NCBI GenBank assembly: GCA_014529385.2
Contig: CM043958.1
Location: 123,862,817 to 123,926,816, forward strand
Length of the DNA: 64,000 nucleotides
Direction: 5' to 3'
Source of the DNA: Adiantum capillus-veneris
Taxonomy: Eukaryota > Streptophyta > Polypodiopsida > Polypodiales > Pteridaceae
Part shown: positions 9,446 through 21,835 of the stretch, in pieces
Position numbering within the stretch: the first letter of the stretch is position 1
Layout of the letters: each line of letters starts with the position of its first letter
Translations under genes and position numbers: made by a program
The notes under the pieces: generated by a model
What the model saw: only the letters and a program-made list of their open reading frames with translations
Databases searched by the model: none
Told to the model about the DNA's origin: nothing

Positions 9446-9760
9446 TGTTGGAATTAGGGTTGTAGGGAAACACACACAACTTGGAGAAGACAAAGAAAAC
9501 TCAACACACAATAGAGAGTATATTACTTAGTGTGTAGTTGAAAGATAGATAGCCCTAAAGTGATCGACGTATATACAATGCACAAGGGAAAAAACCTCCT
9601 AAAGAGAGAAAAAATGCCCCGACGGTCCTATTGTGTTCACACACTTCAGTACCACATGTATATAGTAACAAAAAGCCTATGGGTTTCCTCTCAAAGCCAA
9701 TAAAAAACCTCTTAAAAGATGTAGCTTTAAATATTTTTCCAAATAGAACACCCCTTATTT
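9446..9760 (-). repeat. Minus-oriented 5' LTR (outer edge uncertain)
   Basis: On the plus strand it starts TGTTGGAATTAGGG directly beside the primer site. The outer TG end (read as CA on this strand) could not be placed, so 9760 is an estimate. No second LTR was found. Confidence 0.45.
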
Positions 9761-10806
<1,046 letters not shown>

Positions 10807-11019
10807 GGTTGTCAAGCACTTGCAGGGCTAGAAAAATAGATTTTCCCTAATTGAAGAAAATAAAGGCAAACTCCAAATTACCCGTAGAGCTCAAAGGACC
10901 TCCAGAAGCAACAATCAAAGGGTTGTCGAGTAGCTTGATGCGAGCTTTTAGAACAGATGGCTAGGTTGCCTCCCTCAAGTCATGGCATGTGCAAAGCATC
11001 GAAGTCTGCTTTTGCCAAG

Positions 11020-11021
<2 letters not shown>

Positions 11022-11080
<59 letters not shown>
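11022..11080. repeat. CT microsatellite
   Basis: A pure CT run of about 59 bp. Confidence 0.97.
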
Positions 11081-11085
<5 letters not shown>

Positions 11086-11289
11086 TGTATTTTTACGGGC
11101 AAAATTAATTCCCTTTCATATGACGTCGAGGCAGTGTTTGGAAAAAATCATTTTTCCAAACATACAAAATTCTTTTTTTTAAATTTTGTCAAGAGGAGAT
11201 TTTTAAAAATTAGGCTATTTTTGGGTTTTTACAATATTTTTCTCTATTTTAGGGCGAAATTTCTCCTTTTTCCCTTACCCTTGACAAGA

Positions 11290-11784
11290 TCAGTCAAGAA
11301 TATCATTGATCCTCGGAATCGGAAATCTGTCCTTGATGGTGATTTTATTGAGAGCTCTATAATCAATGCACATTCTCCAAGATCCATCTTTCTTTAAAAC
11401 CAACAACACCGGAGAGCAGTAGGGTGAAGTACTGGGTTGGATAAGACCCTTTTCCAAGAGGTCTTTCACTTGGTTCATAATCTCTTCATTCTGGGCTCGG
11501 CTCACACGGTAAGGTGGCCGGTTTGGTGGTGTGCTTCCAGGTATCAGATCAATAGTATGATCCTCAGGACGAGCTGGTGGCAACTCGCCTGGCAGGCCCT
11601 CAGAAAAGCAATCGGCATGAGTGTGGAGAAAATCTTGGCATTCTTTATCAAGTTCAGACATATTTGTTGTATGTTCATCATTTAACTCTTTCAAAAAGAT
11701 CGAGTAAACAAAGAGATTGGATTTCATTAATTTTGAAACAACAAAAGCTGATACAATAGGGACAGACTCGCCCTTCAATTTCAC
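11290..11784 (-). pseudogene. Gypsy RT, N-terminal part
   Basis: A 164-codon minus-strand frame contains the linker [19 protein letters not shown], the block [21 protein letters not shown] and the block [20 protein letters not shown], the first conserved blocks of gypsy reverse transcriptase. The frame breaks near 11290, before the catalytic FLDD motif, and RNase H and integrase are absent. It continues the protease and gag to its right (upstream on this strand). It is a 3'-truncated element. Confidence 0.9.
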
Positions 11785-11860
11785 ATCAAGTACAAATTTT
11801 CGGCCCTTTTAATTTGTCAATGTTGCTTTCTTCGCTCGATAATCGACCATGGCATTGTTC

Positions 11861-12217
11861 TTATGGTACCAAGGGACTCCCAAGGAGAACATCACAACCT
11901 TCCAAGGGCATTATGTAGAAGTCCTCGTGTCCCAAATACCCCTGACAATGCAACTGAAGTTTGCCAATGTCAGGTGTAATGGCCACGTCCCGTCCGGGTG
12001 CCGCTAGAACTGCCTTTGCTTGTGGTCCCATCCGATCAGGTGTAATCTCGAGCCGCGCCACCAATTCAGGTGAGATGAAGTTGGCCTTGGCTCCTCCATC
12101 GAAGAAAACCAAGGCTTCTTGATCTTTCACTTTGCTCCAAGCTCGGCAAAGTTCTGTACTTTCATCAATCGTGCTTGGGTCAGTACCCATGCAATCTGGA
12201 ACTAGTCCTGCTTTCAT
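11861..12217 (-). pseudogene. Gypsy retropepsin (protease) region
   Basis: The frame holds ALVFFDGGAKANFISPELVARL, an aspartic protease active-site segment in which the usual D-S/T-G is D-G-G. The second conserved segment, CDVLLGSPLVP, follows near the end. It sits between gag and RT in the normal gypsy order. The D-G-G triad may have reduced activity, or it may be a tolerated variant in this family; the sequence alone cannot decide. Confidence 0.85.
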
Positions 12218-12293
12218 CTTACCTTTTCTGCCACGTTCCTCAGTTGCTCTCGAACTCTCTGGCCTATCTTCATTCTATTCTTGCTGTGCCTTT

Positions 12294-12950
12294 TTAGGGC
12301 ACTTCATGGAGACATGCCCATGTTCCCCGCATCCGAAACACATCCCCTCTTTCATGTAATTGGCCCTCTCTCGAAGAGTGAGCGGGGGTCGTGAATCTTT
12401 TTCTTTTCTTTCCTTGGGAACTCTTTCTCTTTCTACTTTCATTATTAGAAGTCTGTTGGGTTCTTTGAGTCAAGATCTCATCTGTGGGGTAAGTCAGATT
12501 GCCCGAATGTATGGCAAAACCCCTTTTGGCATGACCCATCAATTCTTGAATAGAATTTGACTTTTGTTCCAAGCAGTAGTCTCGGATCTCTGTAGGAAGT
12601 CCACAGCAAAACCACTCAATATGTTCTTTAAATGAGACCTTCTTAAATAAAGAGGCTGGTAGAAAAGAGCTCCAAAATTTCTCGCAATAAGCGTCCAAAG
12701 AATCTCCCTTGGTCATCCGAAGACTATTCCAAGCAGTTCGTATATCTCGTTCGTACTCCCAAGTCAGCCAAGAAGGAATAAAAAACCTTTTGAATTTCAA
12801 CCATTTAACCGGAGCTTCCTTTCTTAATAGAAGGGTGGACCACCATGTTCGAGCATTTCCCTTGAAGAAAGATGTAGCCCTCCGAATCTTGGAGTACCTT
12901 GAGTAACGCCCTCCAGAGAAAGCTATGTCAAATTGCTTTATGAAAGCCAA
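12294..12950 (-). pseudogene. Gypsy gag (retrotransposon gag fold) and zinc knuckle region
   Basis: The 218-codon frame shows the gag core: FFKGNARTWWSTLL, FKRFFIPSW and CCGLPTEIRDYCL. These match the retrotransposon gag pattern of a WW block followed by F...F. A CCHC knuckle, CFGCGEHGHVSMKCPKK, is encoded at about 12295-12350 in a shifted frame, so a frameshift separates the two. Basic KRK clusters precede the knuckle. Gag would form the capsid particle and bind RNA. Confidence 0.85.
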
Positions 12951-12955
12951 AGCCC

Positions 12956-13403
12956 TCGGAGCATATGAAATCCAGAAAAAGAGTCAAACTTAATTAAGTG
13001 TCCACCTTCTTTGAATCCTCTTACTTTCTTGCTTTCTACTTCGAGGAAGTCATATTGGTTGGCTTTATAAAAATGCTTCTTCTTTGCGTAAAACATGTGA
13101 TCGTCGGAGTCCGAACTATCTAAGGATGAGTCCTCTGTAGAACTGTAAAAAACTGGGCGAAATTTAGGCTTCTTTGCCTTTTTCTTGCTTTTTGCTTCGC
13201 TTTTTCCCTTTTTTGTCTTCTTCGCTCGAGTCAGAAGAGCTAGAAGAATTGTCAAAAGAAGAAGGAGAAGAAGAATTGGGTAGTCCTTCAAATCGTACAC
13301 ACTTCTTCTGCTTTCATGCCGAAGCAAAAGTAGATTGACGACCCAAATAACCCCGGAAGTTAGTTCCTTTCTTCTGCTTATGTGCTTTTTGGCTTTATTG
13401 TTT
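12956..13403 (-). pseudogene. Gypsy gag, charged N-terminal region
   Basis: Minus-strand frames encode Lys-rich (KSEAKSKKKAKKPKF) and Ser/Asp-rich (EDSSLDSSDSDDH) segments. They match the region at 1990-2052 plus 5005-5230, so both loci hold copies of one gypsy family. The copy is broken at 13404-13407 by a 2.1 kb insertion and resumes at 15553. Confidence 0.6.
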
Positions 13404-13407
13404 ACGT

Positions 13408-15548
13408 TGGAGAGGGGGAATGGGGGAACATGCCCAGCACACAACACAATGCCTCACTATAGCCCAGGGTATACACAGCGCCCCAATCCACTAGAGTTCA
13501 CCTTCAAAACTCAAAACTATTCGCAAGCAAACCATTGCTTTCACACAATCATACGCACATACGCCTTGCAATGCATCAGACAGACTCAATCACTTCGCTC
13601 TGCTCAATTCACAGCCTTCCACACTCACACAACCTCTCTCTATCCCTCTTTGCACGACCAACCTCGGGGGGGCACACACGCCTACACACGCCCGGAAACA
13701 CATGCACACAAGCAGAGAAGAGAAGGGGGAAGGGGGAATGACGCCTTGAAACAGTAGGGAATAGTCTTCTAGCATAGGCAATATCATGTACAACCAACAC
13801 ACCGCTGACATGAACCTCGGCCACCAAAACAAGAGCTCCAAAAGCCCTGGCAAAAACCTCCTGCCAAAACAACCTTGGTCGAAAGACCCTCTTTGGCCAA
13901 AAAGACCCTCCTTAGGCCAAAAGCCCCTCTTTGGCCAAAAGACCCTCCTTTGGCCAAAAGCCCCTCAAAAATGAACAAAAAACCTCCTTTTATAGGAGTG
14001 TGCCTAGGAGTCCCAAAAAAGAAAAATGGGGTATGCTTCCATGTCGTGCACTCCATTTGGAGTTCCTTTTAGAATTTTTATGCATTGCCAACACTTGGCC
14101 TAGCTCACTTTGGAAAGGTTTGCATGGTGTGCACACTTGCCCTTTGCACCTTTGATTTTGGCCGGCCGGACCTCCCTCCTTTTGGTCTTGCATTTGGCTT
14201 TGTCCACTTGGCTCTCAACTTGACCTTCATGCTTGTTCTCGGATTCTCTTCCTCGCTTTCCTTGGATGCTTGACCCCTGCGGGACTTGCCTTTTACCTGA
14301 GGGGGGAAGGCAATAGCGATATCGCTATTGCCCCCTCCCTTTTCCTCAAAAGATGTGGCCTTTGGCGGGCGCGGGCACCGCCCCTTACTGCCTGCCACAT
14401 CATCATCTACCTCAACCACCGCGGGCGCCACCGCCGCCCCGCCTCGCCGGCTACGCCGCTCAAAACCGCCACCAACGCTACTGTCGCGCCGCGCCCAGGC
14501 GTACCCGCCATAGCTGCGCCTAAGCCCACGAGCTCCAAGAGCTCCACTCTCCCCTTCTCCTTGTGTACCAATGAGGAGGCCACGACTCTGCCTATATACG
14601 GTGCTCCCAGCTCCATACAGTGCGCATGTGGGTTTAATACCGCCATGTGGCAGCTGCTCAATGCCTTGAGCCTCAAGGGCTTCAAAAACTCACTATTTTT
14701 TTCTTTAACCAAAAAACTTTTTTAGCTTGCCTTTGCCTGACTCCCATTCTCTGATCCTAGCTCCTGTTGCCAAGCCGCAAACACCGACCGAAACTCCACC
14801 TTGCCGGCTACAACCACATTCTCTGTCCCTGCACTTCAACCCCTTGGCATCCTCGAATCAAGGCTCTCAAAAAGTGAAAAAATCATCTGCAACCCACCTT
14901 GGACAAAGGTACCCCAGCTCCCGACCACTATAACTCTTTGCTCCGGACTCCGTTTGACGTGCAGTCACTTCCTGCTAGCTCCGTATGATGTACACCCTGC
15001 TCTAGAACTTCGTCGAGGTCCAAAAGATGCCAGATGTCACATTCTCCAATGCGGTCAAGTGGGCTCAGACCCAGCCCCCGGAAAAACTTCAAATGACCAT
15101 ATCTTGCAAACCGTGGCTCCGATCCACAATCCGAAAGGACGGGTAGGCTCCATGAATTGAGCTCTACACATCTATACCTCAAGCTCCCCTTGGACCACCT
15201 GTCTCCAGCTGCCCTGTCCGGCAAGAATCTGCAAACCATTAAAGCTTTAACCTTCAATAACTTGGGCTCCGTAGCTCGGTTTGATGAGCCGTTTGGACCT
15301 GCTCCTTCAGCACTTCAAGCTCTTCATTCCTGGACCCACAAGCTGCACTTTGCATCTCCTTCACCTGCGACCCCAATTAGCCCCTTACGTCGCCTTTCTT
15401 GGGCTATAAGCCGCATCATGCATACACTTCCGCTGCTACCTGCCATCCCATGGACTTCCTAGCTGCATCATCCCTTTGCCATGCTTTTGCTTGCCTGTAC
15501 ACACCTGTCCATGCCATCTTCTAGAGTCGACACACTTTGGCTGCACCA
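13408..15548. mobile_element. 2.1 kb insertion with TGG...CCA ends and ACGT duplication
   Basis: The gypsy gag stops at 13407 and resumes at 15553. The inserted piece starts TGGAGAGG and ends GCACCA, with ACGT at both junctions (13404-13407 and 15549-15552). That fits a solo LTR with a 4-bp duplication, although 5 bp is commoner. It contains a TATATA motif near 14591, a GC-rich core (14365-14530) and a 24-bp perfect palindrome (14309-14332). No protein is recognised. The class is inferred only from the junctions. Confidence 0.45.
14309..14332. repeat. Perfect 24-bp palindrome
   Basis: GGCAATAGCGAT is followed directly by its own reverse complement. It lies in a G-rich then C-rich context within the 2.1 kb insert. 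Confidence 0.85.
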
Positions 15549-15552
15549 ACGT

Positions 15553-15620
15553 CCTAAAGTTGGCTGATTTGTGTTTGAACCACCTCTTGTAATTCTTGCT
15601 CTGTAAACATCCTCGGAGAA
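15553..15620 (-). pseudogene. Gypsy gag resumed after the insertion
   Basis: The minus strand reads ELQEVVQTQISQL and then a stop, matching ELEEVVDAQIAQL at 5245-5290. This fixes the right edge of the 2.1 kb insertion. Confidence 0.6.
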
Positions 15621-16367
<747 letters not shown>

Positions 16368-16403
16368 GACACCAGACTGTTCTGACCAAGGAGTGTTGTT
16401 GAT

Positions 16404-16810
16404 TGTCACGAGACTGGGACAAACACTAACTTTATTTGTTGGTTTCCTTCCCTTGATTTGTATTTAATTTTTGGGACCCTCTTTTGGAAATCACAAATGC
16501 CCGGACATTGCATGGCTAGTGTGAAACAGCTGTTGGGCGAGAGTTTCATTCGAACCTTGATTTTTATTTAATTTTTGGGACCCTCTTTTTGAAATCACAA
16601 AATGCTCGGATATTGCATGGCTAGTGTGAAACGGCAGTTGGCCGAGAGTTTCATTCGCAGGAATCAAGGCTAGGCAACCACGAGATGGTTGGGTCTATCG
16701 GCACTAGAATCCGACTAGTAAAGAAGTGGCTAGGCTCATTTAAAGTTATTTAGGCCACTCGGCAAGACTTTATAAGTTCGTGGGTACTAGGAATTAAGCT
16801 AGAAGGAGCA
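16404..16810 (+). repeat. LTR copy related to 8445-8690, with internal duplication
   Basis: It begins TGTCACGAG and shares several blocks with the LTR fragment at 8445. A segment of about 120 bp (TTTTTGGGACCCTCTTTT through GAGAGTTTCATTCG) is duplicated in tandem, at about 16438-16555 and 16556-16658. No primer site was found beside it, so it may be a solo or fragmentary LTR. Confidence 0.5.
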
Positions 16811-17039
16811 AAGTGGACACATGGCATTAGGAGAACAACTTTGTAGGCCAACATACACTCCAGAAACTCTCATCCCAAGAGGGGGCACCCTAATTTGAGA
16901 GGGGTTGATTTTTACTGAGTGTGCTCTACAGTGTGTGTGTGAGTAGTGGGTGCAGGTGATCACAGCTTTAATGGAAAGCTTGCCTTCTCCCTTGTCTCAT
17001 GTAGCGTGATGATTTGCTCTCGTGCATCTCTCTCTCTCT

Positions 17040-17445
17040 CCTTTGCACATATGGTAATGCCCCACTAGTTAGGCTATTCAAATGACCATTGTTTAGTTCT
17101 GTGGGTTTTATGCGCGTTTGCCAAGGCAAGAGTCTTTTGTATAGGAATTGGATTAGCTAATTGCTAAACCCCCATAGGTACTCACAGTTCCATCGCGAAG
17201 AATTGCGAAAATGGAGCGCGTGAAAACTCGTCTAATTCAAAGAAGAACTGTCCCATTGCTTGTGGGAGCCTCTAAAACATGTGTAGACGCGTTTGCTCCG
17301 CTCAATGATGCAAAACAGAGAATTACAGCCTGTTGTGTTTATTTCGCACCTAAATGGCAAGATAACACCAAGGGAGCTTTGGGGAAGCCTTGGGTGCTTA
17401 TACAGGACGATTTATCGAGATTTCTGGCGAGAAATCTCTTCTTTA
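17040..17445 (+). repeat. Plus-strand copy of the repeat at 40-545
   Basis: It aligns in inverted orientation with 40-545. Shared words include ATGCCCCACTAGT, GCGCGTTTGCCAAGGCAAGAG and CAGAGAATTACAGCCTG. Short open frames here (17211-17514) do not match any family that I know. Confidence 0.6.
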
Positions 17446-17451
17446 AATCAA

Positions 17452-18105
17452 AGGGCAAGTAACCCTATAGGTGAGGGAGCTCAAGGGCTGCCCATAGGAG
17501 TGATTGGCACGTGAATCCGAGCGCAAAACAGAAAATTACAACTTGCTATAATTTTTTGCAGGTTTAGGATTTTGGCTGGTTTTGATGCCTATAGGTCCAA
17601 GAGATTTGGGAAAGCTAGGCAATCACCGACAGTTGTTTTGTTGCAAATTAGAGGTCAAAAACGGAGAATTCTACGTGTTAATTTCTCGCGAGGTTTTGTA
17701 AAGTGCTCTAAAGTGTGTGGGAAATCACCGTTTACTTGAGATTTTGTCCATGGAGACTTCTAAATCTCGTTTAATCCAAGGGCAAGTAACCCTCTAGGTG
17801 CGGAGAGCTCGAGGGCTACCCAGAGGAGCGATCGGCACGCGAATCTGAGCACAAAACAGAGAATTGCAGCTCGCTGTAATTTTTTGCAGGTTTAGAGTTT
17901 TGACCAGTTTGATGCCTTCGGAAGATTCGAGGAAGCTAGGGAATCACCGAACAATTGTTTTGATGCAAATTAGAGGCCAAAAACAGAGAATTCAGCATGC
18001 TGTAATTTCTCACCAGGTCTTGTAAAGTGCTCTAAATTGCGTGGGAAATCACCGTTTACTTGGGATTTCGTCCGTGGAGACTTATACTACCGTTATGCTA
18101 CCGAG
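17452..18105 (+). repeat. Tandem duplication of a ~327-bp unit
   Basis: The unit starts AAGGGCAAGTAACCCT at 17452 and again at 17779. Both copies run through CACAAAACAGAGAATTGCAGC-like words and GGGAAATCACCGTTTACTTG to GTC(C)GTGGAGACTT. It continues directly from the repeat at 17040-17445, so both probably belong to one retroelement LTR or leader. Confidence 0.65.
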
Positions 18106-18189
18106 GTTGGGCTAGAGTAGGGGAATTTCAGCGTGATAAAAATCGGACAGCTTGTAGAAGTTTTTAGGTTTTTCTCAAGTGCACTAAGA

Positions 18190-18231
18190 AAAAAGAAATA
18201 CCGAAAGGGGCGCCAACCTTTGGGGCCAACA
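18190..18231 (+). repeat. Conserved GAAATACCGAAAGGGGCGCCAA block
   Basis: The same block of about 40 bp, with minor changes, occurs in both LTRs of the short element (about 2541 and 4825) and inverted at 6021-6058. Its presence in otherwise different sequence suggests a shared LTR module or a common ancestor. Confidence 0.6.
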
Positions 18232-18296
18232 GGGTGTCATTGTCTACTTGAGAGCACACTAGCTACCAAGTCATAAGCCGTTTTGCAGAGAGTTCG

Positions 18297-19060
18297 CGTG
18301 ATGTGGACAGTGACGAAGATGTCTATGAAGACACAATGGATAATGCTTTGGAGCGTTTGCAATGGTGCATGGCGAGATTTAGCGACCAAGAGCTCCTACA
18401 AACGAGTCTCTCTCTAAAGGAGTGGGAGAAGCTTGCAGAGCCTCAACAGGCTTGTGATCGCTTTAATGCAACGATTCAGTTTTTTATCTTCTTGAATTGT
18501 ACACGGCAGGCAATTGGACATGTTCAGAGTATGACTAATGCTCGAGCTATCCCGAACCACTTGGAGAAAATCTATAATTGGGTGACACCTTTCTCACGTG
18601 AGGGACAATTGCATACTATGGATCCGTTGTAGTCAAAGTTCATGAAGGATCACATTGAGAAGATGCAGCAGATGTAGCGGGCGATTCTTCGAGCAGAGAA
18701 GCTGATCTCTTCTGAAGATGTGGCTATAATCTTGATGACGCATTTGACTCTTGAGTACAGTGGTTTCTATTCAGTCTTGATTACTCCAGTGATTTGACAT
18801 GGGATGAGCTTGTTCCCATGGCATTGGACCAGGAGGACTCGTCACGAAGGTCCGGATCCTAAGGGGGCTTAGAGGCCGTGGTTGGACAGATGTCCAAGAA
18901 AGGAAAGCAAAAGCAAAAGGCACAAAAGGACGATACTTTTGCTACTGGTGAGAGATCCAAGGAGGAGGTGATATGTCGCAAGCGTCGGAGGAATTGTCCA
19001 AAGACAATATAGTCACATTTGGAGTCCGGTGAGGCGGCTATTGTTGCACCTGCACTTACC
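18297..19060 (+). pseudogene. Decayed copia gag
   Basis: The frame at 18303-18632 and its continuation past stops at 18630 and about 18677 follow the copia gag (UBN2) layout: a W.. helix near the start, an ALEKIYNW-like segment (HLEKIYNWV), then SSEDVAIILMTHL, where intact copies have a D...LL..LP pattern. A possible broken zinc knuckle (FCYW before a stop) follows near 18935. No protease, integrase or RT is found downstream. The family call is inferred from motif order. Confidence 0.45.
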
Positions 19061-20271
19061 TTCATCTTCATCATGGACTCAAGAAGACTTGTAAGTGGAT
19101 AGTACCCTTGAGAGATTTCTTTCTTAGTACTAGACTCAAGCGGTTGCTCCTACTTCCTTGGCAGAGCCTAGATCACCTATTCAGTCTTTGAAGGATGGTG
19201 CGGCATATGAGTCAAAAGGCTTTACGTCTTTGTAATACTCAGGCAAAAGACACGTGTATGTTGCCTCTTGGCATTGTGAGTCGGACTTTGGCGCAGGATG
19301 GCTTGGCTACACAAAAAATCTCACAATTGAGCTGAGAGTCCAATTTATAGGGCTTTAAAAGTGCCTAACTTAAGGGCTTGGTTCACAGTGGCAAACATTC
19401 CTTAGATGCCTTTCATGATGCCTAGGGACATAACAACAGGGTCTCTAGACTAACATTCCCTAGGATTTCCTAGATGTATTTTGGCCCTGGTAGTAGCATG
19501 ATGACACAGAGCCAGTGTGCATGTCACAAGAAGTGATATCCATATTGTTAATTGCTGACTCTTTTACTTTCTACTGAATGTCTGTCATGGCTTCATTTTG
19601 GTATATCACTAAGGATGTCTTTAACTTTAAAAAACCATGTGGGTATAGTTGCATTCAAACTTATTCTAGATTTAGCATCAAAGGGAGTGCTCCATGAAGT
19701 GCCTTGTGGCAAGGCAACCCTTATCATGTACATGAATCTTGTACCAAAGTGTCACTGCGAAACGTTTCAGCCCCAAAATGTTGAGTTTCGGTATAAAACA
19801 TTTCACCCTAAGGGAAAGTGGAGACGAAACGTTGGCCGAAACCGTCAATATATAAAACTCAAGAGAAATGCATTGCCCAAAACAAACTCAACGTTTTGAG
19901 CTGTAGTGTTAAATCAACGGGCGTTTCAGCCAGGGTTTTGTGGGGTGTGTTTCACCACCGGCTCAAAAGTTGCAAGAATTTCAAGGTTTCACCTCATTTC
20001 ATGGTGACCATGTGCAGCAGCACAATGCTTTTTTCCCGTGCCAGCTATTTCTTACTCAAATATTTGTAAATTTACTTGTATTTAAGGTGTGAGGACTTGT
20101 CTTCTTTGAGAGCATGAACCCCTTGGCTCTTTTTTTCGGGGGGCTTGGGGGGGGGGCACGGCAAGTTGAATGCATCAAGAGTCTTGGTCTTACATATTAA
20201 CTATGGGAATTGTAGTCTTATATATGCAATTGGTGAACGTATGATTTGTTGTGAAGCTGATTGGGTTGCTT
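19061..20271. other. Upstream region of PEX3; no other gene
   Basis: There are no coding features that I can support. A TATATAAAAC motif at about 19847-19856 and several GTTTC.GCC words (19760-19935) are present. The PEX3 promoter and any untranslated first exon should lie here. A splice acceptor-like TTATGTTCAG at 20270-20279 overlaps the proposed start codon, so an upstream coding exon cannot be ruled out. Confidence 0.4.
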
Positions 20272-21835
20272 ATGTTCAGGAACTGGATTCGGAAGCATAA
20301 GACAGCATTGTTGGTTTCAGCGGGTGCTGCTGGAGTTGGATACTTCTGTTACAAATGTATTAAAGCACACTATACCAGTGTTCAAGAAAGAGAAGCACAA
20401 ATTTCTTTCCTCCAGCAAGCTGAACTACGAGCGGAGTCCCAGTATGGTGTCCATTCATTTAAATGTTAAGCTCATACAAGTTGTGTAAATTCTCAATATT
20501 TAAGCTTTCACTTGTTGTAGGCTACAGTCACATTTTCAAACGGTGCAGAGAATATCTGATATGTCTGCATTGCCTACTGTTGTACCTCACTTGAAGACCC
20601 AGCTTTTGGATCAAACAGATTTGTCAGGCTTGACAGCAAAGCTTTTCCAAGGGAAAGATTCTCCTCACATGCTTTCTGGGGAAGAGAAACTAGAATTATG
20701 GGAGACTTTGAAAATACTAAGTATGCTGTATAAGATCTTTGAGCGTAGGTGCATGTGCAGTTTTGGAGTTTCAATTAATTGTCTTGGCGGTGTGCTCGAC
20801 AGGTTTCTCCCGGGGTTTTAGCTCAATGTGCTCGCTCACGCTGATGGTTTTACTGGTTCGTGTTCAATTCAATGTTTTAGCAAGACATGTTTACATAGAC
20901 ACAGCTCGCGATATCTCCATTGTGGGGCCAGGGGTATGGTTGTTGACTTGCACATTTGTGTTGTAAAGCCGTTTATTTATTCTATTTTACTAAGGAAAGT
21001 CTGTTGTTCAGGAGCAAGGACAGGGACTATCAACGAGGTTTCAGCAGAACTATCTTGCATTTGCAGAGTTTCTACCTCATGAAGGCTTAGGACTTTTGAT
21101 CAGAGACATAAAGGGGGCAGTTGAGGAAGTTGTGGGAGTGTAAGCACATGAAAATTTTTCTTTCAATAACTCGATGAGTGGGATTCCAATGTGGGTTAAA
21201 GATTCAGGCGAATGTTTTTTTTTTTTTTTTTTTTTTTGCAGAAAGACTTTAAGAGAACCTTGTACGCTTGGAGATCTGGGACAAATTTTTGCAAGCATTG
21301 AGAAGTGTCTACTCAGGAATCAAACAACTTGGACACATTATATGCTTCCGCAGGACATGAAGCTTTCGAAAGACCTTTTATTGAAGTCGTTGGGTGTGGA
21401 TGATGTCCAATATGAGGCAGAAGAACTATTTTCATTTGAGAACGATGAAAGGATGCGAGGTATACTGGAGGAAACGAAGGCTATTCTGGATAGGTAAAAA
21501 GGTTTTTAGTTTGGTTGTCTGAGCTTTGCACCTACAATTGACTGGACTGACTAAAAGATGCCATCTGTCTTTACAGCAAGGAGTTCGAGGAAATTCTAGC
21601 ATTATCACTGGCTGTGGTAATCGAGCAGTTTACAATGGAGTTTGATGAATTGTACCAAGAATGGAAGACCAGTAGCATTCCTCTTGCAAAGCTGATCCCT
21701 CACGTGGCCCGATTAGCAGAATCGTTTCTTGACCACCCCGATGAGAATAGGTTTGTACAGACGCTCATAAAGCTACCACAGCTCCAGTCATTTTGTGCCA
21801 TGGTATATGCAGCTGGGCAGCATCAAATGGGTTGA
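20272..21835 (+). CDS. PEX3: Peroxin-3, peroxisomal membrane biogenesis factor (six exons)
   Basis: PEX3 anchors in the peroxisomal membrane and receives PEX19 carrying newly made membrane proteins. Proposed exons: 20272-20435, 20521-20720, 20803-20933, 21012-21139, 21242-21493 and 21577-21835. They join in phase to 377 codons, close to the usual 370-375. The start MFRNWIRKHK gives a basic N-terminus and then a hydrophobic segment (TALLVSAGAAGVGYF), the family's membrane anchor. Family motifs visible include QRISDMSALPT, LSGEEKLELWETLKILS, VRVQFNVLARHVYIDTAR (about residues 107-124) and the C-terminal PLAKLIPHV. All introns use GT-AG. The first donor (GGA/GTCCC) is weak, but it is the only one found that keeps phase. 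Intron 4 ends in a run of about 23 T. No frameshift or stop was seen, so the gene looks functional. Confidence 0.93.

Noticed and set aside
14270-14725. Pro/Ala-rich coding region in the GC-rich stretch
   Set aside because: The frame is open because of base composition; it shows no domain and lies in a probable LTR-like insert.
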